64,000 nucleotides of DNA from Platynereis dumerilii (GCA_026936325.1 JAPTHN010000018.1:11613658-11677657); one strand, 5' to 3'. Shown: positions 22,760-36,956, numbered from the stretch's first letter. Translations and numbers: made by a program. The notes: a model not told the origin generated them from the letters alone.

Positions 22760-23473
22760 CTCAAGTGTTTCAATCCTTGGAGAGCATCTTTCTCGATAGC
22801 CCCTTTTTCCTGCAATTGTCTCTTCACACTCTCTATCTTCTTTTCTAATTCCTGCATTTTCAGGGAATCTAGTGTCTGGAAGTCTGTTACAGATTTCTGC
22901 CACCAGAGAATCCAAGTGTAGGGAGTTACTTTGTTTGTGTCCTTGATGTTTACATTCCTGAATGTTATCAACCCACACATGAGATCCAAAAGTGAGTCAG
23001 TTCCTGGTGAATCTTGTATGTTTTTCCTCAACATTTTTTCTATCAGTCTATGAAGTGGAGTTTTTCCCTCTCCATCCACATGGTCACAGAGGGCAGGATT
23101 AATTTCCATTGTTTCAAGACAATTTCTCACAATGAGTGCCTTGATAGAGGAGAGATGACTGGATTCACCTTCAATTATGCGACTTGGAACATTCTTGATG
23201 ACATCATTCAAGATGCAGTCTTTTGCCTCCAAGACTTCCCGTTTCTTGAATACCTCTTCCAAAAATGTTGTGACTGAAGGCATCAATGTCTCCGACAGAT
23301 GTGAACTGAATTTTGTCAGAAACTGAGTGTATGCAGTCTGAAGATTTTTGCCTGTATGCCCCAAAGGAAGAAAGGGATCTGCTCCTTCTCTTGTGAGGAA
23401 TGTCAGTAAACCCACAAAATCTGCATTCCATTCAGTTTGAATATTGCAACAAGAGATGTATGTCTTCAAAATC
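22760..23473 (-). CDS. Host gene exon (714 bp) with ankyrin-like segment, exon A3
   Basis: The exon lies between a TTTTTTGTAG acceptor and a GTAAGAGC donor, is symmetric (phase 2 to phase 2) and open for 238 codons. The middle has an ankyrin-like signature (DGEGKTPLHRLI, residues about 132-144); the end is a lysine- and glutamate-rich predicted coiled coil (LEKKIESVKRQLQEK). There is no signal peptide or membrane helix. Splicing to A4 gives ...LKHLR-YTKIEDK. I do not recognise the family; a cytoplasmic ankyrin-containing protein is an inference. Confidence 0.8.
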
Positions 23474-23666
23474 CTACAAAAAATATTTTAAAAGTTCAAT
23501 ATGATGTTTAGAAAAGAATATAGAGAGTCAATATATATGACATGCATAGAAATATATGTACATTTGGAATCAATTTTGAAACTCTAAAAAAAGTTTATCA
23601 TCTTATTGGTCTATCTAAAATGTATGTTCTTCACTGTGCAATAACTGTAAAAGATGTAATAAGTAC

Positions 23667-23701
23667 CTTGAACACAGCTTTTTGTCCAAATGTGTGAAGA
23701 T
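23667..23701 (-). CDS. Host gene micro-exon (35 bp), exon A2
   Basis: Eleven codons (IFTHLDKKLCS) plus two bases sit between CTATATTCCAG and GTACTTAT. The two leftover bases AG are completed by the first base of A3, and the start is in phase 0, matching the end of A1. The exon is supported by splice sites and phase only. Confidence 0.65.
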
Positions 23702-24795
23702 CTGGAATATAGAATAAGAATGAGATAACTTTTAAATCAAGCTTATTACATATATTGGTTCTTACAGTACAATGTTATATCAAATACTACATCAGATGCC
23801 TGCCATTTCAATTCGAGCATTCATTTTTCTTTCCCACATGTGTGTCATTTTTTCCAAACTAAAATTGTGATCTTCCTGGATTTTGCAGAATAGGTCAATA
23901 AAAAGTATACAAACTACATCTTCTAATATTTTCTAACAAACTTAATAACGTAATATGTGTCATGTTCTCTGGCAATTGCATTGTGCTGCTGCCCACATGG
24001 TATGGATTTAGATGACCACAAGAGATTGTGTTGAAGTTGACTCCAGGATTTTTTTGCTTTGGGTTTTTAGACGATTTTTGTTCGCTCTGTGTCTAAAATA
24101 ATATGCATTCGATCTTGATCTGCAAGACTGGTACAGGGTATGGTTATTTTGATGATATTTTGACTTCAAATTTGGCATTAAAATCAGCCAAAAAGTGGTA
24201 GTTACTTAAAATTGGTTTATAAATTTTGACATGCCATACTCAGATGACGCATGGTGCACACCAATAAGATACAGAAGCTCAATATCAAATCTAGTTCAAA
24301 CATCAACAATGAAACACTGTCAAAAACAATGAAATGTATGATAACAAAATGTTGTACTATTGAAGAATCACAAATCATTCACCACTGTATCAGATATTAG
24401 TCTCACTTGAGTAGGCATCTACTGCACATCATGTACAAGAAAACAGCAGGAAAATATTGTGGAGACGTCTACTTAGTTCTGCTTCAATGAGAATTTAGTT
24501 AGATACCAATTTGGAGGGTTCTAACATGCACTCCCTCCATTCAGCATGTAACTGACAAAAATGCATGTTAGAACCAGACAAACGGTGTCTAACTGACTTT
24601 GACATCAGATACTTCTTCTATGGTATCTTTTTACTTTGTTTTGCAAAATGAATATTAATCAGATTGTTTGTTCACTGTTGTTAACAGTGTTATTCCTAAG
24701 CAGGGCACTAACAGGCAAAATTGTCAGTTAGATCCTGGTTTTTTCAATGGTATAAGTATCTTGGTTATGTGTAACTGTAATTAAAAAAGGTGTAC
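23702..24795. other. Intron between host exons A1 and A2
   Basis: About 1.1 kb with no long frame. AT-rich; I see no element with recognisable ends. Confidence 0.55.
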
Positions 24796-24960
24796 CTTTA
24801 GTTTAGCGATGACTTCTGTTGCAATTGAGTTGCTAGCGATCAAAATAGAGCAATGTTGTTCAGGTTGATCGACTGACCCAAATCTTAGTAGCCTCCAAAC
24901 CATTTTTGTCAGATCTTCTTCCCTTGCCAATGCACTTCTCTTGTAACTGTGATGCAGAGA
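24796..24960 (-). CDS. Host gene exon (165 bp), exon A1
   Basis: The exon lies between a pyrimidine-rich CTTTTTTCAG acceptor and a GTACACC donor, is exactly 55 codons, and is phase 0 at both ends. It reads SLHHSYKRSALAREEDL to ATEVIAKLK. Only this frame is open. Its phase matches A2 downstream and also exon B2 (58111-58300, ends phase 0) far upstream. No domain is recognised. Confidence 0.75.
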
Positions 24961-25982
24961 CTGAAAAAAGCACAGAAAAAATTAACAATCAATTCAAAAC
25001 TCCTGTCAGAAATTGTCGTATGGTTGTTTATTTATTTCACAGTGGAGGCCCAAATAAAGCCTTTTGTAATTTGATGGTGATAAGCACTTTGTTATTGTTG
25101 TACAATTTAGTAATGCGATAAATTTTTTAAAATCAATTATCATTGCTGTTGTACCCGGCAACAAGGTATATCTTGACTGTTCTTGTGAAGCTTTCTTATG
25201 AGAGACATATCAAATCCATCTGTATGTCAATTGTCAGTCTACTACCCTTAAGCAGCACTCCGTGTAAATATTGGGCAAAATGAAAAACACCTTTCGGATG
25301 ATGTTCCCAGAATTTCCTGAAATTTTGCAAAAAGTTTAACATACCTAACTATAGCTCAGTGGCTGGGTCAAAATTTGTCAAAAAAAATTTTTCCTTGTCG
25401 GGGCTACCCATTGAAAAATGAATGTTTTTGGCCTTCGGAAGGCCTTAATTTCATCAAAATTAACGAAAATTAAGGCATATTTTGTCCATACAAATTTCAC
25501 ACTTACGATAAAGATAGGAACACAAGTGATACATAATTTTAAAGGGATATTTCATGACATTGCAAAAGTGATGTCATAACAAAGAATGTCTTGGTTGCTA
25601 AGCAGTGTCACCATGGCAACCAAATCTAACCCTATGTTTTAAGGGTCAAAGAATGCTTTAGGACTATCTTGAAAGGTGTCAAATAGGTGTAGATTAATAT
25701 AATGTGACCTGGTTCTACAGAATTATTTCAAACTTGGCACTATCTAATTTCACGAAATGAGTCAAGAGGGGTTCATGGTCACTTAATTTTTAGTGATGTT
25801 TAGCTCATGGTAGAATGTTCCTGAATAATTTCTCGAGATGTTTAAATCACATTCAGTGAGAAAAAAGTAAATCGTTTGAAATGAACATTAAATTTGTCAT
25901 TTCGGGAATTTCAGAGTGAAGGTGTAGCAACGTCTACTTCCACGAAATGGGTCAAGTGGGGTTCAATGTCACTTATCAATTA

Positions 25983-28900
25983 TAGTCCATTACATGAATC
26001 CAAAAAGATGCCTAGAAGTGTGATTTCGTTGACCCCCCCTGTTTAGCCAGGTTTCATGGTACCAAATAGTAGCAAATTTAGTATAGATTTTATTTTTGCC
26101 TGTTACCAAGTTGGCAAAATACCTGAAACATACTCAAATTTTTAAAAATGGGACAAACGTTGAAAAAATTAATTTTTTTAATATTTTGCTCCTAAAAATA
26201 TTTAAAATTCAGCCCTGACCTTAAAAATTGTCCAATTGTCATGATTTTTTCAGAGGATGATCACCAAAGCATACTATAAGAGATAGAATAACTAATTTCT
26301 ACCTAACTTCAAGATGGCCACCAAAATTAAAGATGGCCGCCTGATAACAAATATGATTTCCCTCTATTTTAGCCTTTTTTTAGAAATAATTTTTTTATTA
26401 ATATTTCAAATGGCTTCAAACTGGAAGGAAGTGGTTGGCTACCATCAATTTATTGTATTTTACCATTTTGTGCAGACAGAAATGATTTAAATGCCATACT
26501 TTTCATTTTATAGGGGATTAAAGTTGGACCCGACATGCAATTTGGTGTGAAAAGTTGCTATAAACGGATCTGGGATTTTCGTGTAATTCCTTGGGTCCAG
26601 TTGTGCTGCTTCATTGATATTTCTTCAATATTTAGTCAGGTTTCTATATACCAAATTGTTGAAAATTTAGTATAGATTGCAATTCTGCTTGTTACCAAGG
26701 TGACAAAATACCTGAAAGATGCTCAAATATTCAGAAATTGTCGCAATGTCGGAAAAAAAATAATTATTTTTCATATTTTGCTCCAAAAAATATTTAAATT
26801 CAACCCTGACCTTAAAAATTGTCCAAGTATCATGATTTTTTCAAGGATAGAAGATCAAAGCATTCTACAACAGATGATGGAACAAATTTGTTTTTATTTT
26901 TGAAATGGCCACCAATATTCAAGATGGCTGTCTGACACCAAATCCGATTTACCTATATTTTAGCTTCTTTTTGAAAATATATTTTTAATTCATACTTCTA
27001 ATGGTTTCGAGTTAGAAGTGAGTGGTTGGCTAATATCGATTGGTTGCATTCTTCCATTTTGTGAAGACCAAAATGATTTAAATGCCATACTTTCCATTTT
27101 ACAGGGGGTTAAAGTTGGCCCGGACATGCAATTTGGTGTGAAAAGTCCCTGTAAACGGATCTGGGATTTCGTGTAATTCCTAGGGTCCAGTTGTGCTGCT
27201 TCATTGATCTCCCCCAATATTTAGTCAGGTTTCTATATACCAAATTTTTGAAAATTTAGTATAGATTGCAATTCTGCTTGTTACCAAGTTGACAAAATAC
27301 CTGAAAGATGCTCAAATATTCAGAAATTGCCAAAATGTTGAAAAAAGTCAGATTTACCCGTATTTTTGCTTATTTTTTTTAAATAATTGTTTTAATTCAT
27401 ACTTCAAATGGTTTCAAGCTGGAAGTGAGTGGTTGGCTAATATAAATTGGATGTATTCTATCATTTTGCGAAGACAGAAATTATTTAAATGCAGTAATTT
27501 CCATTTTATAGAGGGTTAAGCTGGTCCGGACATCCGATTTGGTGTGAAAAGTTGCTGTAAACGGATCTGGGATTTTCTTCTAATTCCTTGGGTCCAGTTG
27601 TGCTGCTTCATTGATATTTCTTCAATATTTAGTCAGGTTTCTACATACCACATTGTTGAAAAGTTAGTATAGATTGCAATTCTGCTTGTTACCAAGTTGA
27701 CAAAATACCTGAAAGATGCTCAAATATTCAGAAATTGCATGCCGAAATGTTTTTTAAAAAATCGGACTTACCAATATTTTAGCTTTTTTTTTTAACAATT
27801 TTTTTAATTCACACTTCTAATGGCTTCAAGCTTGAAGTGAGTGGTTCGTTAATATAGATTAGTTGTATTCTACCATTTTGTGAAGACAGAAATTACTTAA
27901 ATGCCATACTTACCATTTTAAAGGGGGGTAAAGTTGGCCCGGACATCCAATTTTGTGTGAAAAGTCTCTTTAAACGGATCTGGGATTTTTTTTTTTTAAT
28001 TCCTTGGGTCCAGTTGTGCTGCTTCATTGATCTCTCCCAATATTTAGTCAGGTTAATTTGTACCAAATTGTTGCAAATTTAGTATAGCTTGCATTTCTGC
28101 TTGTTACCAAGTTGACAAAATACCTGAAAGATGCTCAAATATTTAGAAATTGCCGAAATGTCGGAAAAAAATATTAGTTTTTCCCTTTTTGCTGCAAAAA
28201 ATATGTAGAATGCAGCCGTAATCTTGCAAATTGTCCAAATGTCCTGATTAATTAGGCTGTTGATTACCAAAGTATTCTACTGAAGACAAAGAATTCGATA
28301 ATTCAAAGACTGAAAGAGAGACTTATTGACCTATTATGATAGCAATTGACAGTAAAAGTATTCCAATTTGAGAATTTCACACCTTGTCACAAGTGCTCTA
28401 AGCTCAAGCACCGGTGTTAGAGATGCATGCATTTTGGCACCTGGAGGACCCCTTGTGGACTGGACAGCTACCCCCCTCCCACAAGAATTTGGCCAATAAA
28501 GGTGCATTGAATTTAAAAATTTCTAATTTTCTGGAGTTTTCAAGGGTCCACAAGCCGCCGGATAAGTCTCAGCCCCCCCCCTCTCCTTGGATTCTGCCCA
28601 GCCTCTTGTTGACCTCCAAAGTTGCCTGAAGTCAATCTTATAGGCCTTCCTTTCACCAGTCTGAAAAAAAAACTTGAAAATCGGAAGATAATTAGAGCTC
28701 AAAAAGGCCTTCAAAAATAAGGATTCACATACAAATTTTGACAGCCTAACCTAGCATTTCCACAAAAATCTGAGCAAAGTACCTCCCAGGGGGCCCAGGG
28801 GCCCAGCAAGGGTCTAGAGGCTGGGAACTGGGTAAATATGTTGATCATAGAAGATCAATCAGCATATCAAAAGATGGGGAAATTAAAGGCCTTCAACATT

Positions 28901-31492
28901 ATATGCATCTTACCTTATTGGTACGCATCTCTCTTACAAACACGCTTGTAGCTTATAGACTGGCTAATAAAAAACACCAGTTTATAAACGTATATTCATA
29001 ATAAATAATGACATTTAGATATAATTTTATGATTTTAGTATCCCAAACAAATAGCGATTGAGTAGCCTTCTTAGTACTTTACTCCCCAAGCGTCATCTAG
29101 GCGTATAAGGACCGTCATCCTGCGGGGGGCTGTCACTATTTTCCCCTGAAATTTTAACATGTAATGGATATAACCAGGGTAGTGAATTTGCCTTGATATT
29201 GGTCAGGATTTGCCCTGATGGGCCATTTACCCTGATGCCAGGCAGCCCCCCATAACGCTTTGCAAAATATGCCTATGCCAAGTGTTGCTCCTTAAAATTG
29301 CTACTATGACCAATTTAACTACCCAGTTCCCAGAAAGTTATTTCATAATTTTTTGACACATAAATCTGAGAGCTGGGTATTTATCTGGGACATCAAGGGC
29401 AGTAGGCCTAATGCATATCATATTGATGGCCTTTGAATTCCCCATCTTCTGTTATTCTGATTGACCTTCTTCATTGTTATTCTGATTGACCTTCTACATT
29501 GTTGACCTGAAAAAATCAAGACACTGGACATTTTTTTCGGGTCAGAGTTAAAAAAAAAAAACCTTTTATTTTCAACATTTCCCCATTTATCTTTTGAATT
29601 TGAGGATCATTCAGGTATTTTTTCAATTTGACACATAAAGTAAAATGTATATTAAGTTTGCAATAATTTGGTATGAAGGAACCTGATTAAATACGGGAGG
29701 AGAGGGTTGAGGCCAAAGAAGCAGCACAACTGGGCCCAAGGAATGAGATGACAATCCCAGATCCATTTTGAGCGGCTTTTCACACAAAATTGGATGTCCG
29801 GTCAAAAATTAACCTCCCATAAAATGGAAAGTACTGCATTTAAATCATTTCGGTCTTCACAAAATGGTAGAATACAACCAATCTATATTAGCCTACCACT
29901 CTCACTTCTAACTTGAAACCATTTGAAGTATGAATTAAAAAAATTAAAAAAAAAAAAAGAAGCTAAAATACGGGTAAATCCAATTTGGTGTCAGACACAT
30001 CTTGAATATTGGTGGCCATTTGAAAATAAAAACAAATTTTTTCAGTCATCTGTTGTAGAATATTTTGATCTTCTATCCTTGAAAAAATCATGATACTTGG
30101 ACAATTTTTAAGGTCAGGGTTGAATTTAAATATTTTTTGGAGCAAAATATGAAAAAAAAAAAAAATTTTCGAACTTTTCGGCAATTTCTGAATATTTGAG
30201 CATCTTCTAGATATTTTGTCAACTTGGTAACAGGCAGAAATGCAATCTATACTAAATTTTCAACAATTTGCTATAAAGAAACCTGACTAAATATTGGGGG
30301 AGATCAATGAAGCAGCACAACTGTACCCAAGGAATTACACGAAAATCCCAGATCCGTTTAAAGCGACTTTTCACACAAAATTGGATGTCTGGGCCAACTT
30401 TAACCCCTTTTAAAATGGAAAGTACTGCATTTAAGTCATTTCTGTCTTCACAAAATGGTAGAATACAACCAATCTATATTAACCAACTGCTCACTTCCAG
30501 CTTGAAGCCATTAGAACTGTGATTAAAAAAATTATTTAAAAAAATTAAGCTAAAATATGGATAAATCAGATTTGGTGTCTGAGGGCCATCTTGAATACTG
30601 GTGGCCATTTTGCAAATAAAAACATATTTGTTCCATCATCTGTTGTAGAATACTTTGATTTTCTATCCTTGAAAAAATCATGATACTTGGAAAATTTTAA
30701 AGGTCGGGGTTGAATTTAAATTTTTTTTGGAGCAAAATATGAAAAATAATAATTTTTTTACGACATTTCGGCAATTTCTGAATATTTGAGCATCTTTCAG
30801 GTATTTTGTCAGCTTAATAACAAGCAGAAATGCAATCTATACTATATTTTCAACAAATTTGGTATAAAGAAACCGGACTAAATATTGGGGGAGATCAATT
30901 ACACGAAAATCCCAGATCCGTTTACAGCAACTTTTCACACCAAATTGCATGTCGGGGCCAACTTTAATCCCCCATAAAATGAAAAGTATAGTATTTAAAT
31001 CATTTCTGTCTTCACAAAATGGTAAAATACAATAAATTGATGGTAGCCAACCACTTCCTTTCAGTTTGAAGCCATTTGAAATATTAATAAAAAAATTATT
31101 TCGGAAAAGTAGCTAAAATAGAGGGAAAACATATTTGTTATCAGGCGGCCATCTTTAATTTTGGTGGCCATCTTGAAGTTAGGTAGAAATTAGTTCTTTT
31201 ATCTTTTGTAGAATACCTTGGTGATCATCCTCTGAAAAAATCATGACATTCGGACAATTTTTAAGGTCAGGGCTGAATTTTAAATATTTTTAGGAGAAAA
31301 ATATTAAAAAAATTAATTTTTTCAACGTTTGTCGCATTTTTAGAAATTTGAGTATGTTTCAGGTATTTTGCCAACTTGGTAACAGGCAGAAATAGAATCT
31401 ACACTAAATTTGCTACAATTTGGTACCATGAAACCTGGCTAAACAGGGGGGGTCAACGAAATCCCAGATTTTGGCCCTCAGGTGAGGGACTA
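25983..31492. mobile_element. 5.5-kb foldback transposon with TTA target duplication (PIF/Harbinger-like)
   Basis: It starts TAGTCC and ends GGGACTA; TTA lies on both sides (25980-25982, 31493-31495), and copy 1 keeps the empty site at 408-410. The outer ends share TGATTTCGTTGACCCCCC and following sequence in inverted orientation. The two arms (25983 to about 28900, and about 29280-31492) are complementary almost to the centre. Each arm is made of diverged 400-600-bp modules marked by GGTCCAGTTGTGCTGCTTC (near 26593, 27183, 27587, 28005; inverted near 29725 and 30310). No coding frame of note. A TWA target is typical of PIF/Harbinger. Confidence 0.88.
28900..29280. other. Centre of the foldback element
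   Basis: Mostly unpaired loop sequence between the arms. It holds no long frame. Confidence 0.5.
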
Positions 31493-31674
31493 TTAGTAAT
31501 TTTTAGCTGTTGGTAGAAGTTTCTTGTATAATTTCTCTAGATATTGAAAAATTTTATATAATATTTAATAAATATTTAGAAAATAATAAACCTTATTAGA
31601 AAGGAGAAAGAATATTCTTCTTATGTCCTATATTAGTACCGCCATAATTGGAGAATATTACTTTCTCAATATGT

Positions 31675-31864
31675 GGCTCCGTTGTACAGTGGGAAGCGTC
31701 CCCGCCTTGTATACATGAGGACGTGGGTTCGATCCCCGCTCCGGCCATGTCCAGAGGTTATCACTCTAACGATTGGTATGATTGCCGTTTAGTATGGTGA
31801 GCGCCGGTGAGCAGATTTATCTGGAATGGGCGCTATATAAAATCATACTATATTACTATATTAT
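31675..31864 (+). mobile_element. Second copy of the tRNA-derived SINE
   Basis: Same sequence and position within the large element as the SINE at 590-779, with box B GGTTCGATCCC. The flanks are AATATGT (31668-31674) and AATATCT (31865-31871), a duplication that has since diverged by one base. Being present in both copies, it entered before the large element spread. Confidence 0.75.
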
Positions 31865-34674
31865 AATATCTTGGAAAATATTGCACTTAGCTTTACAGTT
31901 ATGGTGTCTAACTCTCTATTCTGAGGGTCAAAGAATGCAGCGAGACTAACCTGAGAATTGTCAGATAGTTTTACGTCACCTGTATTGATAATTAATTACA
32001 TTATCAGAATTATCTGAATATGGCATTATTCTGGATATTTTGTCTGTTGTTTTACTTCTTTGAGGCAAGGTTACAATCCATCAACAGTTCATCATTGCTC
32101 AGCTAAAAACAACCTTGCAGCTTTGTTGTGCCTGTGGTTTGTCAAGTTCACATGGTACCAATACTTTTCCAGTAATTGTGGAAAATGGGAACCCAAAAAT
32201 GTAGGTCATGAAAATTTGTTGAGGCATATGCTGGGTTCTCTATTTGTGCCTTTTGTTGGTCTAACACCCCTGAGAAAAAAAAGGAATGTTCGATTGGATG
32301 TAGTGTGGTGTATGATGGGCCAAAAATGGACCAGCAAGTTAACAAGCTGAAGTTAACCATGAAAAATGGTTGTCAAGGCAACCATTTTCTTTGTTCATAA
32401 ATTTGTACAAATTTCTACAACATTGTGTATGTGTGCTGCAATTGGTAATATTTGACCAGAAGAGCTTCCACTGTATTGAAATAATGTTTCAGGTTGATTT
32501 GCAATTTGTTGTTATTGTTACATTGCCATAGCAACAGTTTGAATGACAAAACTGTCGTAGCTTGCTGACTTGCCACAAAATAACATCAATGACAGGAAGA
32601 ATACTTCAGTTACCAGCATGCTTTTTTACAGTCTGTCACTTTGATATTAAAAAAAAAAAGAAGACCAGTTCACTATAAAAATGCACCTTGTGACTCAAGA
32701 TAGCCAATGAAGAGTCATCTTCAAGAGAAGGCCATTTGACTTGTCATAACTGATTTTAGAGTGAAAATCAGATGGATAATCCTTTTGTTTGGCTGTCACC
32801 TACAAGAGGGATAAGTCTCATTCAATCAATTTAAATTAACATGGAAAGTATTGGGTCTGATCATGACAAATTATCAACACAATGACACACAAAGTGACAT
32901 TTTCACAGTGAAACAGTCCACTATCTTTCTATATATATATATTATTTTATTCACAACGAAATATCAACAAGATACATATATATCAAAGTGACAGACTGTT
33001 ATGTTTGAAGTCCAAGCCCCCAAAATTGATAACAAATACTGTAGGCTTGTATGTTGATAAAATCTTGCTATGGCAACACATTTTTTGCTGGTTTGAATGT
33101 TTTGTGAATAAAGAAAATCTCATTTTTAGCCATTTCTCCATTCTAGTTAGAGTAGAATCATGAAATTTGGCACATAGACAGGAATTTGTCCAATCTTTAA
33201 TTTTCCGTATTGTAATGAGATAAAGATAGAGATCAAATATCAACAATGTTAACCTCAGAATTAATTAGATGGAATATATGTCCCTATGGCAACCATTTGG
33301 ACCCTTTTGTCTGTTTTCTTTGAAAACGAAGAGGTATTGTCGTCATTCGATCATCAGCGTCGCGTTGTCGTTTGTGTTGTCCCGGTTAAGGTTTGTGTGT
33401 GTTAGTGTTCATTTGTGACCATAGTATTTTCACTTAGAGTTATGAAATTTGGTACAGGTATTGGCCTGTGGGTATGGATTGGGAAGATGATAAGAAATCC
33501 AAGATGGTGGCCATTTTGTGGTGGTTATTTTGACCGCAATTTTTCTTCATTCTTGAATTACCCACTGTGCCCTTAATATTTTGCGTAGAGTGATGAAATT
33601 TGGTACAGTTATTGGCTTGTGGATATGGATTGGGAACATATATATGTTTGTTAAATAGACCTTTTTTCACCCCTTTAAACACGGTCATCTTTGATTCAAA
33701 ATATGGCCGATGGCACCACCAGCTCTTTTTTGGTGAATGAACTGATTCACATTTTTTTGCCATTTCTCAACTTAATATTACAGTAGTGTTCCGAAATTTT
33801 GTTACAGTAGTGTTCTGAAATTTCGCACACTGACTAGATTTTTTTTCATTCTCTAATTGCCAGGTGGAAAACGTTGAGGCGTGTATTTTTCATTAAATTG
33901 CGTGCGTACGAATTTGTAAACCTGCAATTAAGAACTTATACACGAAGTAAGCATTCGTGTAACACGAATTGGAAAAGTGCAACTATGAACATTGTAACTC
34001 TGAACTTCCTAAAATCAACTCAACTTAATAAAGCACATTCAGGAGAGTTAGTTATTACACGTACACAGGTACCTATACTCGTTTTTTCATGTCCACGAAC
34101 TCGTACATGCTCATTTTTACACCAACACAAATATGTGTGCAATCAAATAATGAAAAATATAAACATGAAATGCTTCATGGTTGCTATGGCATAATTAAAG
34201 TGTGCAGACACTGTGTTAGCTATACGTATATACAAAACAACAACACTCATTGATCTGACAGACGCCCTTTCAAATGACTTTTAAATGATCTCTGAATTCT
34301 TCAAATTGTATCACCTGTCCTTGACAATAATTAGCTTGATGAGGGATATGATTTCATAAAGTTCACATGAAATTTAGGAAAAATTGTTTCCCAGGCTGAC
34401 AATGACTTCAAGTGGACATGCCGCAAATTTTTGGTCTCCACTAAAAAATTGAGGCATTATCCTACTTTAGCCCCCTTGAGGGTTTAAACATTTTATTGGT
34501 ATTTTTCCATATATTGATCAACAAAAACTGAAACTGAAAAATAACTCATATGTTTCCAGTCTGTATATCAAAGAATAAATACTGTTAAAGTGTGAAGGGA
34601 GGTCATTACCAAGAATACTCACAGTTATATGTTTCTTAAAACATTCAAACTGAAGTGTGATATATTGCAAAATA

Positions 34675-35570
34675 CTGTCTTAAATATATACTCCCACTTT
34701 AGCCCCCTTTCCCACTGACTGTACCATTGAAAAGCGGGCTAATGTAAGAATATATATAGACACTGCAATATAGCAAAAACTGTCTTATTATATTCCTGCT
34801 TTAGCCCCCTTTTCCATTGACAGTACCATTGAAAAGGGGGCTAAAGCAGGTGTATATATAGACAGTTGGATATAGCAAAAACTGTCTTATTATACTCCTG
34901 CTTTAGCCCCCTTTTCCATCGACAGTACCATTGAAAAGGGGGCTAAAGCAGGAGTATATATATAGACAGTAGGATGTAGCAAAAACTGTCTTATTATACT
35001 GCTGCTTTTGCCCCCTTTTACATTGAAAAGGGGGCTAAAGCATGAGTATATATATAAGACAGTATTTTACTAAATTTTGGTGGTATTTCTACTGTATAAG
35101 CGTCATTGTGTTTATACACAAGATGGCGTTTATACAGTCAATGTAACAACGAAAAACTTGTCTCTTTTTTGGTGGTATTTCTACTGTATAAGCGTCATTG
35201 TGTTTATACAAAATATGGCGTTTATACAGTCAATGTAACAAAGAAACACTTGTCTCTTTCTAAAAAAAATACTGTCTTATATATACTCCTGCTTTAGCCC
35301 CCTTTTCCATTGACAGTACCATTGAAAAGGGGGCTAAAGCAGGAGTATATATAAGACAGTATTTTATATATCCTACTGTCTTATATATACTCCTGCTTTA
35401 GCCCCCTTTTCAATGGTACTGTCAATGGAAAAGGGGGCTAAAGCAGGAGTATAATAAGACAGTTTCTGCTATATCCTTCTGTCTATATATACTCCTACAT
35501 TAGTCCCCTTTTCAGTGGTACTGTCAATTGAAAAGGGGGCTAAAACAGGAGTATAACAAGACAGTATTTT
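34675..35570. repeat. Array of seven hairpin units in copy 2
   Basis: The order and spacing are those of copy 1 at 3640-4520, again with CTTTAGCCCCCTTTTC stems. Several stems carry single mismatches not seen in copy 1, for example AAGCGGGCT in the first unit, and these lack compensating changes on the other side of the stem. Confidence 0.88.
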
Positions 35571-35978
35571 GATAAATAGTTAGACAATTATTTCTTTGTT
35601 ACATTGACTGTATAAGCGTCATCTTGTGTATAAACATAATGACGTTTATACAGTAAAAATTACCACCACTATTTCCCATGACAAAAGGGCCTTTAGAAAT
35701 GTTTAGACCCCTGAGGGGGCTAATGTAGGATAATGCCAAAATTGATAGCTTGACCAAAGCTACACTCTGTTATTGGTCAATTGAAAATCAGAAAAAACCT
35801 CAAGCATACTAATTAGTCATTCCTGGTGAATGCCTGACTATGCCTCTATAGACCTTCGGAAAGTGTATGGAATATATATTTTGATGAATTTCAAGCAGCT
35901 CAATAATGTCTGGAACCAATTCATATGGGCATGTTTAAAATGCTACTGCAAAGTAATGTAATCACAAAAGCGAAAATA

Positions 35979-36377
35979 ATGGCCGCATCTTATCGACACT
36001 TTAGTAACACATGTCTCAGGAGACAGTGGATCTCTCCAAATGTGAAATATAAATTTGCATGCCCAACAAGTGATGTAATTTCCAGTTTAATAAACTTTCA
36101 TGAATACGCAAAGAAGAAGAAGTGTTTCCAAAGCTGCGATGTGGTATATTTTCCAGTGGAAACAGCTGAAAACCAGGGATATGCGTTGGAAAGTCCCTTT
36201 TATCAAAGATTTTTTTCCACCAACCATCCAAAAATTAAGATGAGCGCTCTACGCCAAGTACATGAAGTTATCATGTGTACCCTGGGCCAGGAGGGATCTG
36301 CCAGTAAATCCAATACAACAGTTAAAAGAGTACAAATGAATCTGTCAATCTCATTAATAAGTATATTTCAGTACTAA
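35979..36377 (+). CDS. Unrecognised open frame carried by the large transposon, copy 2
   Basis: The counterpart of 4947-5306. The same ATG (MAASYRHF) is used here as the comparable start; an earlier in-frame ATG at 35925 is not shared. The frame runs past the copy 1 stop because of a small indel near the end. There is no recognised domain. Its retention in both copies is the only support for coding. Confidence 0.35.
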   Translation: MAASYRHFSNTCLRRQWISPNVKYKFACPTSDVISSLINFHEYAKKKKCFQSCDVVYFPVETAENQGYALESPFYQRFFSTNHPKIKMSALRQVHEVIMCTLGQEGSASKSNTTVKRVQMNLSISLISIFQY

Positions 36378-36956
36378 AATGGTTTCACACAAGGGAAAAA
36401 TGAAGAAACCCCAAAAGAACGATGCGGTGTTGTGCAGCGGAATAGCTCTACATGTAGTTCGTCCATATGTAGTTCTGAAGCTGATTGTTATTTTCGGTGT
36501 AAATAATATTTCAAAGAAATTTCAAATCTCAAACATGAGGAAGACAATATTGCCAGGTCATCTTGACTTATTTTCAAATCAAACTCTTTGACCATTTTCA
36601 CATGGGATGCATTTTTGTAACTCCATCCTCACTCTCCTAAATGAACTAAATTAGGAGGAAAATATTTATTTCATACTTCAAAATTTCAAAACCATGGCAA
36701 AGTCAAAGGAAAGCACTGTATAAAAGTGTTTGGCATTGAAAGTGTTCAATATGCCCAAAAATGAAACTTTTACCATTTAGTCAGGTCACATTTTCAGAAA
36801 AGTGAACACCCCAAGGCATTTTTTAGTAGAAGCAGGCAACAAATTGATTCTTAGGTAAAATTTTCCGTAGATGTCAAATTTCACTGTTGCCAAGCTGAAA
36901 TATGACTCCTTCACCCCCTAATTAGCATAAAACAAGATGGTCACCAATTTCCTTTG

